A DNA stretch of 50,785 bases. Source: Deltaproteobacteria bacterium. GTDB lineage: Bacteria; Myxococcota; B64-G9. The stretch spans positions 1-50,785 of the forward strand of contig JAFGRB010000454.1 in the NCBI GenBank assembly GCA_016935365.1, written 5' to 3'. Shown here in pieces: positions 14,915-26,900 of the stretch. The notes below the pieces were generated by a model, which was not told where the DNA came from, did not search any database, and saw only the letters and a program-made list of their open reading frames with translations. Every line of letters begins with the position of its first letter. The first letter of the stretch is position 1. Made by a program: the position numbers and the translations under genes.

Positions 14915-17900
14915 ATGGAAGAACAGATCCGGAACTACCAGAAGATCCTCAAATCCAATCCGATCGATCTCCCTGCCTTCACCGCCCTGGAAGAGATCTA
15001 CCAGGGCAAGGATCGCTGGCGAGAGCTGGTCGAGCTGTACGAGGAACGGATCCGCCACGTCCAGGACAATGCCCAGCGGCTGGGGCTGCACGAGAAGTGT
15101 GCCGGGATCTGGCTGAACAAGCTATCGGATGCGAATCGAGCGGAGCGGTGCTACCGGCGGGTGCTGCGCATCGATCCGGACAGCCGCGCGGCGCTCGCGG
15201 GGCTGGAGGAGGTCTATACACGGCGCTCCGACTGGAGGCGCCTGGCCGAGGTGCTGGAGAAGCAGTCGGTGATCACGGTCGATGCGGTGGCGCGCGCGGC
15301 GATCTTCCACCGGCTCGGCATCCTGTACCGCGATGAGCTCAAGCAACGCGATCACGCCCTGGTCGCTTTCGGTCACGCCCTGACCGTAAACCCCAAGCAG
15401 ATAGAAAGCCTGCAGCCCCTGCGCGAGCTGCACGCCGAGCTGGGCTACTTCGACAAGGTCAAGGAGCTCATCGATCGGGAGGCCGAGATCGGCTTGACCG
15501 ACCTGGCAGTCGTGGGCGGGATGTACCTGGAGCTGGGCAAGCAGTTGCTGGGCGAGCCCTTGCTGGAGCAGACATGCCGCGACGCCCTGGAGAAGGCCCG
15601 GGAGATGATGGGCGATCCAGCGCAGGCCGAGGCGTCGATCGCCGAGCTCGAGCGGATCAAGGCCGATCCCGATGCGTACATCAAGCAGATGCGGGTTCAG
15701 GCCGTGGAGGCGCCCGACAAGAACCGAGCGGTCGATCTCTACAGGCGGATCGCCGAGCTCTACTTCCTCAAGGGCGGACATGACAAGGAAGTCGAGGAGA
15801 ACCTGGACAAGTGCGCCCTGCTGCAACCGGACAATCCACGGCTGCTCGCATTCATCGAGCGCTACTACTTGAAGAACCGGCGGCACAAGGACCTGCTCGA
15901 TCGACTCAACTCCATGGTCACCCGCATCAAGAACCCGAAGACAGCGACCGTGCTCATCGAGCGGATCGCCATGTTGACCGCGGTGCACACCCAGGATCGC
16001 AAGGCCACCATGGACGCCTACATGAAGATCCTGTGTCTGGAGCCGGGCCACCCATCGGCCGTGGCCTCGCTGGTCGAGTACTACCAGGAGGAGGGGCGTT
16101 GGGCCGAGGTGGTCGAGCTGCTCAAGGGCCAGGTGGAGCGCCAGCCCGATCTGGCAGCGCGAGCGTATGTCCTCTTCCAGATCGCGCGCATCACATCCGA
16201 GCAGCTGAAGGATCCCGAGGCGGCGCGATTTCTGTACGAGGAGATCCTGCGCCTGGACGAGAGCAACCTGGAGGCGGCCAGGGCGCTGGCTCGCAGCTAC
16301 GAGAAGGCCAAGGACTTCAACGGGCTCGTCCGCTGCCTCGAGATCCAGCTCGATCACATGCCCGACATCGAAGGACGCCTCGCGATCCTCGACCAGATTG
16401 CCGAGCTGAACCGGGACAAGCGCAACGATCCGGTCTCTGCATTCCTGGCCCGTCTGAGAGCCGTGGCCATCGACCCGAGCCAGAAGAAGATCATCCGCGA
16501 CGTGATCAACCTGGGGCAGGAGACGGGGCGCTTCCAGGAGATGGCCACCGGCCTCCAGTCTGCTCTGGACTCTGACAGGCTCTCCGGCCAGCTGCGCCTG
16601 GAAGTCCTCAGCACGATGGCCGACGTCTACGAGAAACGGCTCAACAACACCTCGGAGGCCATCAAGATATACGAGGAGATACTGAGCCAGGATCCCAAGA
16701 ACATGCCGGCCCTGGATGCCCTGGAGCGCTTGCAAGCGGGCGCGGGCGGCAGCGTGGAGCTGATCGGGATCTACAGCCGGCAGCTCGACCTGGTCCGTTC
16801 CGGAGAGAAGAAGAAAGAGCTGCTGTTCAAGCTGGCCGATATCTACCAGGAGCGGATGGCCGACTACCGTCAGGCGGCTGCGACGTACCGGCAGATCATC
16901 GAGATCGACGAGAACGAGATCCTGGCCTGGAGCCGGCTGGCCGATCTGCACGAGCGCGAGGGGCAATGGCCAGAGGCGGCAGAGGCCCTGGAGCGCAGCC
17001 TGGCCGGCGTGTCCGACCCGGCCCAGAAGCGCCAGTACAGCTTCCGTCTGGCAAGCGTCTACGAGCAGCGGCTGAATGATACGGAGAAGGCGCTGAAGCT
17101 CTGCAGCGCGATTCTCGCGGCCGAGGGGCTCGAGCAGGAGCTGGCGGCCAAGACGGTGACCATTCTGGAACGCCTGCAGGGGCGCGGTGTGAGCCCGATG
17201 CGCATCGCAGAGATCCTCCAGCCCTACTATGCGCTATCCGGAGACTGGCGGCGGCATATCGACATGCTCGAGCTTCGCCTGGAGGGATGCAACACCCCCG
17301 AGGAACGGGTCCACCTCCTCGGACGCATCGCTCAGGTCTACGAGGAGGAGCTGGAGCAAAAGGAGCTCGCCTTCTCTGCAGCTGCACGGGCGTTCCGATG
17401 GCTTCCCGGCGATCCGTCTCTGCTGGCCAATCTGCAACGCCTGGCCGATGAGACTGGCCGGCTGGAGGATCTGACGGGCACCATCGAGAACGCGCTGCGC
17501 AGCGTGGAGGACGAGCAGCGCATCATCGCCCTCAACCGGGCCCTGGGAGCGCTCTATCGAGACCGGCTCAACCGACCGCAGAACGCCATCGCTTGCTTCC
17601 AGCGCATGCTTGAGATGGTCCCGGATGACGAAGAGTCGATGGAGTCGCTAGCCGGGCTCTTCCAGACCACCCAGCGCTGGGGAGAGCTGAGCGAGGTCCT
17701 GAGACTCCGGGTGCAGAACACGTCGGATCCAGCTCTCGGCAAGCAGCTCATGCTCGAGCTCGGCCAAGTGATGGAAGACGAGCTCCACGATCGGCCTTCG
17801 GCCATCGCCATCTACGAGCAACTGCATGAGGGACTCGGCGATGACATCGACGTGCTCCGGCGGCTCGAGAAGCTGCTGGAGAAAGAGGGCCGCTGGCCCG

Positions 17901-20900
17901 ATCTGGCCGGAGTCCTGGAGCGGATGATTCCGCTCATCGCCCAGGACGAGGCCGCGGAGCTGCAACTGAAGCTCGGCAGGGTGCGAGCGGAGCGCATGGA
18001 GGAGCGGGAACACGCAGTCGAGCACTACCGCCAAGTGCTCCAGGAGAAGCCTGGAGACGAGCGCGCCATCGAGGCGCTGGAGTCCCTGATGGAGCGGCCG
18101 GACAGCGCACCCGCTGCGGCCGAGATCCTCCAGCCGATCTACGAGCAGAGCTCCGACTGGGGCGGGCTGGTCAGGGTCCTCGAGGTCCGGGCCGAGATTG
18201 CGGATGACCCCGAGCGGAGAGTCGAGACCCTGAAGCGCGTGGCGGAGATCTGCGACCGGCAGCTCGGTCAGCTCGACCGCTCCTTTTCCGCGCTGCGGAG
18301 AGCTTTCCGCGTCGATCCCAGCCGACAGGACGTCCTGCAGTACATGCAGCGCCTGGCGGACAAGTCTGGCGCCTACGAGGGGCTGACCGCAGCCCTCGAG
18401 GAGTCCATCGACAGCCAGGGGGATGTGGAGCACCAGGTCTTTCGGCTCCAGACGCTGGCGGGGATCTACCGCGACGTGCTGAGGCGTAGCGATCTGGCCA
18501 TGGCCAGCCTGCGCCGGCTGTTGGATTTCGATCCCAAACACGCGTCGACGCTGGCTTCCCTGGATGCGATGTACCGGGACGCCAAGGCCTACCAGGATCT
18601 GGCCTGGGTACTGGTCAAGCAGGCAGAGGTGGCCGCGGCTCCCGAGAAGCGCCGCGACCTGCTCGTGCAAGCCGCGCAGATCCAGGAGGAGCAGCTGGGC
18701 GACCTGGACTCGGCCGTGGCATCCTACCAGCAGGTCTTCAGCCTGGACGAGAGCGACATCCATGCCGCCAAGCAGCTGGATCGGCTCTACCAGGCGACCA
18801 ATCGCTGGGAGGAGCAGGCTGCGCTGCTGCCGAAGCTGGCCCAGCTGACCAAGAACGTACTGGGCGCGATCGACTACAGCAACCGCCTGGCGGATATCTA
18901 TGCCGCCCAGCTCGACGATCCCGCCAAGGCGGTCCAGATCTACCAGCAGATCTTGCAGCAGAAGCCCGGTCATCCCGGGACGGTCGAGCGTATCGAGAAG
19001 CTGCTGGCTGACGAGCGATGCCGTCTGGGAGCGGCCGAGGCGCTCGAAGGCGTCTACCGGTCGAGGTCCGAGTGGCGCAAGCTGGCCGCCATTCTCGAGA
19101 TGCGCCTGAATGCCTCGACCGAGCCGGCCGAGCGATTGGGCTACTTCGCCCAGCTCAAGGACCTGTACGAGAACAAGATCGATGAGCTGGCGCTGGCCTA
19201 CAACACGGCGGCCAGGGCCTTTCGCGAGCAGCCGGCGGACGAAGGCGTCCGCAAGGATCTCTTCCGGCTCGCGGAGGTGGGGGATTTCTTCGATGAGCTC
19301 GTGAGCGTCTACAGCGACGTCGCCGAGAAGCACGTGGGCACGGAGCTGGCCATCGAGCTCCGAAAGCAGATCGCTTGGATCGAGGAGCGGCATCTCCACA
19401 AGCGAGCCGAGGCCATCGCCCAGTGGGAGCAGCTGCTCGAGTCCAATGCGTCCGAGCCCGATGTCCTCTCGGCGCTGGAGAGGCTCTATCGCGAGGAGGG
19501 CAACTTCCCTTCTCTGGTCGAGATCTACCGGCGGCAAGTGGACCTGACCGAAGAAGAGGACAAGAGGAAGGATCTCCTCTTCCAGATGGCCGCCACGCTT
19601 GCAGAGGGGGTCGAGGATCTGGACGCCGCCGTCTCGGTGTACCACCAGATCCTTGATTTGGCCCCGGACGATCGCCGCGCCCTGAGGTTGCTCGATGAGC
19701 TCCTGGTGTCGCAGGAGCGCTGGGCCGATCTGTCATCCGTGATCGAGCACGAGGTTACCCTGGTATCGGACAAGGAACCCGCGGAAGGGGAAATCGACGA
19801 GGGCATGGACCTGCTGCTGCGCCTGGCCCACCTATACAAGGACCGGCTGGGCAGCCCCGACAAGGCGCTGGGCGCGTTGCAGGCGGCCATGCAGCGCGAT
19901 CCATCGGAGGAGCGAACCGTCTCGCTCATCGAGTCACTGCTCACGGATGCCTCGATCCGGGTTGCGGCAGCCGAGCTTCTCGAACCTGCGTATCGAAAGG
20001 CGGGTGAGCACAGGAAGCTGGTGGCCATCATGGAGGTGCGGCTGGCCGCACTCGAAGACGGTGCAGAACGCCTGGCGATCTATCGCGAGCTGGCGCTCTT
20101 GTACGAGCAGGAGCTGAGCCAGAAGCCGTTGGCGTTCATGGTGGTCTGTCGGGCTTTCCGCGAGAACCTCCAGGATGAAGGTGTGCGCGCAGAGCTCGAG
20201 CGGCTGGCCCAGGAGACGGGCTCGTTCGAGGAGCTCGCCAGCGTCTACGAGGAGATCATGCCTCGAGTCGAAGGCAGCGAGATCGGCGCACAGATCGGAC
20301 GGCGCCTGGCCCAGCTGACCGAGGCGTATCTCGACGACAAGGACGAGGCCGTGTCGCACTGGCGACAGGTCCTCGCCAACGACCCGGACGACATGGAGGC
20401 GCTCAAGTCGCTCGAGCGACTCTACCGCGAGAGAGCAGCCTTCCCGGAGCTGGTCGGCATCCTGCGCCACATGGCCACGATGGAGAAGGACCTGGATCGC
20501 AAGAAGGACTTGTTACACGAGGTCGCGACTCTGATGGAAGAGCGGCTGGGGCGCAACGACGGCGCCATCGACGCCTACAAGGAGATCCTCTCCGAGGATC
20601 CGAACGACGTGACCGTGCTCAGGCTCGTGGACCGATTGCTGGCGAGGGAAGGCCGTCACGAGGAACTGCAGACTATCATCGAGATGCAGATCGAGCGCGC
20701 GGAAGGCAGCGACCTCGCGGCGCTCACACTGCGCCTGGGTGTGTTGCTGCGAGAGCAGCTCAAGCTGTTCGACAACGCCGTGACGGTGCTCGGCGACCTG
20801 CTGACCCTGCAGCCCGGTCACCCCGAAGCCGTGGCCGCGCTGGTATCCATGTTCGATGCCGGCGAGGCCAAGGAGGAGGCGGCCCGGGTGCTCGTCGTTG

Positions 20901-23900
20901 TCCTGGAGCCCCTGGAGGATTGGAGACACCTGATCGCAGCGCTGGAGACCTTGCACGACGCGAGCGAGGAAGATGTCGAGCGCAAGCAGGCATTGATGCG
21001 CATCGCCGAGATCTACGAGACAAAGCTCGAGCAGAAGGAGCTCGCCTTCAACGTCCTGGGTCGCGCGTTCCAGGCCGACCCCTCGGACGAAGAGGTCCGC
21101 TCGACGCTCGAGCGGCTCGCGGCCGAGACGGAGGAGTACGAGCTGCTGGCCGCGATCTACTTCCGCCGGCTGGAAGGTCTCGAGGACAAAGGCGTGACGC
21201 TGGCCATCCACCGGAGGCTGGCGCGTTTGTTCGTGGAGAAGCTCGGGGATGCCGAGAGTGCGGTGGATAGCCTCGAGGCCATCGTGGAGCTCGATCCGCA
21301 TGACCAGGCCAGCATGATGGTCCTGGAGCGCTTCTATCGAGATCGAAAGGACCATGATGCCCTGATCGAGATCCTGCGCAGGCGTCTGAAGATGGCCGGC
21401 GATCCGGAGCAGGCGTCGCCCATCCTGTACGAGATAGCGAGAATCCACGAGCAGCAAGGCGATCTGGGTGGCGCCATCCAGGCTTACCGAGAGGTACTGG
21501 AGCGGACTCCTGGCGACCTGGCGGCGCTGGAGTTGCTGGACCGTCTGTGCGGGCAGCAGGGCCGCCACAAGGAGCAGGCCGAGGTGTTGGTGAGCCGCAT
21601 CGGAGTCCTGGACCAGAGCGGTCAGATCGCCGAGTCGCTCGATCTGCGATTTCGCCTGGCCCAGCTCTACGAGCAAGAGTTCGGCGACATGGAGCGCGCC
21701 GGGAGGCTCTACCAAGACATCCTGCAAGCCAATCCGACTCATGAGGCCACCATCCAGCACCTGGAATCGATCATGGGCGAAGGGCGCAGCTTCGAGGGTG
21801 CCAATGAGCTGATGGAGGCGGCCTACGGGCAGACCGGTGACTGGAAGAAGTACATCGAGATTCTGGAAGGCCAGGTCCGCCAGAGCCGGGTGATGGCTCG
21901 ACGGCTCGAGCTACTTCGGGCCATTGCGAAGATCCAAGAAGAGAAGCTGGGTATGGCCTTCATGGCCTTCAATACCTACGTGCGCATGTTTCACGAGGAC
22001 CTGAGTGACTCCAGCATTCGCGACGGCATGGAGCGGCTCGCCACGGAGGATGACAACCTCGAGGCGCTCGCGGCGGTGTACGAGGAACAGCTCGACAACA
22101 TCGAGGAGCCGGAGGTCGGCGCTGCCATCGCGTTGAAGGTGGCCGAGATCCAGCGAGAGCAGCTCGATGACGAGGAAGAGGCGGTTCGTTTCTACAGGGC
22201 TGCCTTGCGGTTCCAGCCTCGTCACCTCAAGGCCCTGGCTGCCCTGGAGCTGGCATACGAGAAGCGGGAGGAGTGGGAGAACCTCGTCGATATCCTCTCT
22301 CGGGAGGTCGATCTCGTCATCGAGCCGGAGGATCGGGTCCGCGTGCTCTACAAGATGGGGGCGGTGATGCTCGAGCGCCTGGAGCAGTCCTCCAAGGCGG
22401 TGGGCTACTTCCGGCGCGCCCTGGACATCCAGCCGGACCACGTCGAGAGTCTCAAGCTGCTCGAGCGCGCCTTTGCCGAGCAGGGTGAGCACGAGCAGCT
22501 CTACGACGTCCTGAAGAGCCGGCTGGAGCTCTCTCACGATGCTGACGAGCGGGTCGAGCTGGTGGCGCGGATCGGAGATCTGGCTGCCGGCGTGCTGGAG
22601 CGACCCGGAGAGGCGGTCGATCTCTGGAAGCAGATCCTGGTGAGCGATCCGGGCAGTGAAGATGCATTCGAGGCGCTGGACCGGCTCTTCGAGCGGACCG
22701 AGCGCTGGGCCGAGCTGGCCAGCCTCATCGAGAACCGTATGGGGCGGACCGCCGATCCGGAAAAGATCGCCGACCTGTCGAGCCGACTGGGGTGGGTCAA
22801 GGGAGAGAAGCTGGGCGAGCTGGAAGACGCCATGAAGAACTGGCAGGAGGTGCTCCGGCTCGATCCCAAGAACGAGCAGGCGCTCCAGGCGCTGCGCGGT
22901 ATCTACAACTCCAGCGGCCAGTGGGACAAGCTGCTGGCGGTGCTGCGCAAGCTGGTCCCCCTCCAGGAGGACATGACGGGCGTCAAGCGGATCCGCTTCG
23001 AGCTCGCAGAGATCCTGGGCGAAAAGCTGGGACGGTGTGACGAGGCCATCGAGGCGGCCAAGCGAGCGCTGGACATCGAGCCGCACACGGCCGCCGATCT
23101 GAGCCGTCTGGGGCGCGTCTTCGAGGCCAACGAGGCCTGGCAGGATGCGGTTTCCGTTCTCGAGCAGAGTGTCGAGATCGAGCAGGACACGGCTGAGAAG
23201 ATCGATCTTCTGCTCCAGGTCGCTTCTCTCTGGAAGGACAAGATCAGCCGCCCGCTGGGCGCCGCACCGGCATACGAGAAGATCCTGGAGCTGGAGCCTT
23301 TCCACGAGGAAGCCTATCGGGTCGCCCAGGACATCTACCGCTCCAGCAAGGAGTGGCGGCGCTTGACGAACCTCCTCGAGAATCGCCTTGGCCACATCCG
23401 GGAGCGGCGAGATCGCCTGGAGCTGATGAAGGAGATCGCGGATATCTACGAGAGCCACCTCGCGCAGAAGGAGCTGGCGTTCGCGCGTTACTGTGCGGCC
23501 TTCCGTGAGGACTTCTCGGACGACCTCGTGCTGAGCAAGCTGGAGACGCTGGCCGAGGAGACCGAGGACTACGACACGCTGCTCGAGGTGCTCGAGGATG
23601 CCACGACAGAGGTCACCACGGGGCGCAGGGCCGTGGGCTTGCTGCAGAAGATCGCCGACATCTACCACGGCCGGTTATCGGAGGACGAGAAGGCAGAGGA
23701 GTACCTGAAAAGGGCTGTCGAGCTCGACAGGCAGGACATCTCGTCTCTGGACTCTCTCGCGACCCTGTACGAGGAGCAGGAGCGCTACGACGATCTGATC
23801 CGCATCCTGGAGAAGAAGTACGAGCGCAGCGACGAGCTCGATCAGCGAAAGTCGGTCCGGAGCCGGATCGCACGCCTGCAAGAGGAGAACCTGGACCGGG

Positions 23901-26900
23901 TGGACCTGGCCATCGATAGCTACAGGCGCATCCTGGAGCTCGATGGGCGCGACAAGGCGGCCATCCAGTCTCTGATCCGGCTCAACCAGATGGCCGGAAG
24001 GTGGGAGGAGCTCATCACGATCCTGCGTCGGGCGGCCGATCAGGCGGACGAGCGCAGCGAGACCATCCAGTACCTGCACAACATCGCCTCGATCTGGGAG
24101 ACCGAGCTCGACATGGACGAGGAGGCCATCGACGCTTACCGGGACGTGCTGGAGTTCGAGCCGACCCACCTGGCGAGCCTGCAGTCGCTCGAGCGCATCT
24201 ACACCCGCCTGGATCGTTGGACAGAGCTGCTGCAGGTCTTCGAGCAGGAGGTCACGCTCGTAGATGACCGGGAAGAAAAGATCAAGATCTACAACAAGAT
24301 GGCCTCGATCTGGGAGGAGAGGTTCTCTAGCCTGGAGCGCGCGGCTGCTTGCCACGAGGCCGTGCTGGAGATCGAGCCGGGCAACCTGCATGCCATCAAG
24401 GCCCTCGAGCGGCTCGTGGAGCGGATGGGCGACTACAGCCACCTGATCGAGCTCTACTACATGCATATCGATCTGATCGATGACCGGAGCGAGATCGTGG
24501 ATATCCACCTCGCCATCGGCGAGGTCTGGTACCGGGAGTTGAGCCGGGTCGACAAGGCGGAGGATGTCTTCACCAAAGCCCTGGAGATCGACGATCACTC
24601 CAAGGAAGCCATCCACGCACTTGGGCAGCTCTACGAGAAAAGCGGCAACTGGTTCAATGCGATCGAGATGCTGCAGCGGGAAGCCGAGCTGTGCGGCGCA
24701 ACGCCCGAGGCGGTCGACCTATTCTATCGAATGGGCAAGATCAACGAGGACATGCTGCTCGACTCCAGCGCCTCCCGGGAAGCATACTCTCGAGCCCTGG
24801 CGATCGATCCTTCCTATCTGCCGGCCATCAAGGCGCTCAAGCTCATCCACTTCCTGGACAAGGAGTACGAGCGCTACCTGGAGATGATGGTCCAGGAGGC
24901 CGAGCACACCGAGGACATCGAGGAGAAGACACGGCTGTTCTACGAGATCGGCAAGTTCCTCCAAGAGCAGCAGGACGACTCGGGCCAGGCTGCGACATAC
25001 TATGAAGAGGCCCTGCACCGCACACCTGACTACATGCCCGCGGCCAAGCCGCTGGCGGATATCTTCTTCCGCTCCGAGCAGTGGGAAAGGGCGGAAAAGA
25101 TGATGGAGGTCGTGGTCGCAGGGCTGGATCGCAACACCGAGGCACGCGAGCTGTGCCGCCAGTATTACCGCCTCGGCTACATCACCGAGAAGCTGGGCAA
25201 GGAGGACAAGGCCCTCGAGCACTACCGCATGTCCTACGAGCTGGACGCCACGTACTTGCCGGCCCTCGAGGGCCTCGGCAACGCTCTGATCAAGACGGAG
25301 CAATGGGAGGACGCGTATCGGATCTACCAGACGATACTGATCCACCACCGTGACAGTCTCTCCGACGCGGAGGTGGCGGAGCTGTACTGGCAACTCGGAG
25401 ACGTGAACTATCAGATGCAGGAGATCGAGCGCGCCATCGGGAGCTTCGCCAAGGCCCTGGAGATCGACGAGGGCCACCTGGCTTCGCTACAGTACCTGGT
25501 TCGGATCCACGAGCAGGAGCAGAACTGGGAAGAGGCCTATGACTACGGCATGCAGATGGTCGATTCCCTGGACGAGGACGATCTTTTCGAGCACTACGTG
25601 CGAATGGGCGATCTGTGTCGCGACAAGCTGCAAGACCCCTTCCGCGCCGTCGACGCGTTCCAGAGCGCCATGCAGCTGCGTTCGGACAGCCTCGAGGTCA
25701 TGACGCGCCTGCTGGACCTCTTCGTCGAGACGAGACAGTACCCCCGGGCGGCGGACATCCTCGATCGGATCCTGCAGGTGGAGGGAAGGCCGAGCAAGCT
25801 GGTGGAGTACAACGTCCAGCTGGCCGAGATCCTCCGGGACGAGCTCCGGGACGAGATACGAGCCGTCGAGCACTTCAACCGGGTTCTCGACATCGATCCA
25901 TCCTATGTGCAAGCCTTCCAGGCGTTGAGCGAGATCCTGTCACGCCGCAAGGACTGGCCGGCGTTGAAGGATAACTACATCAAGATGATCAAGCGGCTGC
26001 CCGGCGAGGCTCGCAAGACCAAGCTCGCGCTATGGCGTGACCTCGGTGAGCTTTGCCGCGTGGTGCTGCGCAATCTCAACGAGTCGATCGATGCCTATCG
26101 CATGATCACCGTGCTCGATCCCGAGGACGCTGATGCGATGGCCACCCTGGGAGACCTCCTGGCTGCCAAGCAGGGCGGTGGAGACGAGGCGGCCGAGTGC
26201 CATCACAAGGTGGTGTCCGCCCATCCGGATCGGATCCAGAGCTATCGGGCATTGTGGAAGCTCTACAACAACAAGAAGGAGTACGACAAGGTCTTCGTGC
26301 TGACCTCCATCCTGCGCTACTTGAAGAAGGCTGACGACGAGGAGCAGAAGATCGTCCAGTACTTCACCCGCAAGGCGCCTCAGGTGGAGAGCGCCAAGCC
26401 GATCACCGACGCGATCTGGGCCAAGCTGCTGGCTCACGAGGATGCCAAGGTGCCATTCACGCGGATCTTCGGCGTGATGTACAACCTGGCAGCACCCATG
26501 TTCGTCCGGGAGCACAAGGACATCGGCCTGAAGCGCAAGGAGCATCAGATCGACCTGGCGCGCGACAGGCGTCTGTTCACCCACTCCTTCCGGATCGCGG
26601 CCAAGGTGATGGGCGGACCGAACGTGGAGCTGTTTGCGTTCAAGGATCGGACCTCGCCCGATCCGGACGTCCCGGGTCTGAGCGTGGCGCCCACGCGGCC
26701 GACGGCCGTCGTGGCCTATCGGGACATGTTTGCAGCCGACAAGAAGAAACCCCTGCTGTTCTACATCGGGCGCCAGCTCGCCATGACCCGACCGGAGTTC
26801 ATCCTGGTCACCATCTTGCCCAAGCCCATGGTGGAGCTGAACTACTTGCTCCAGGCAGCCTGCTTGCTGGTCAACTCGAGATACGAGGTCCAGGACGAGG

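Noticed and set aside
15122..23668. Several long minus-strand open frames (15122-16966, 17648-19645, 21911-23668)
   Set aside because: They are antisense to the intact gltI frame and are Leu/Arg/Gln/Val-rich mirrors of its Glu/Leu codons, without recognisable domains.
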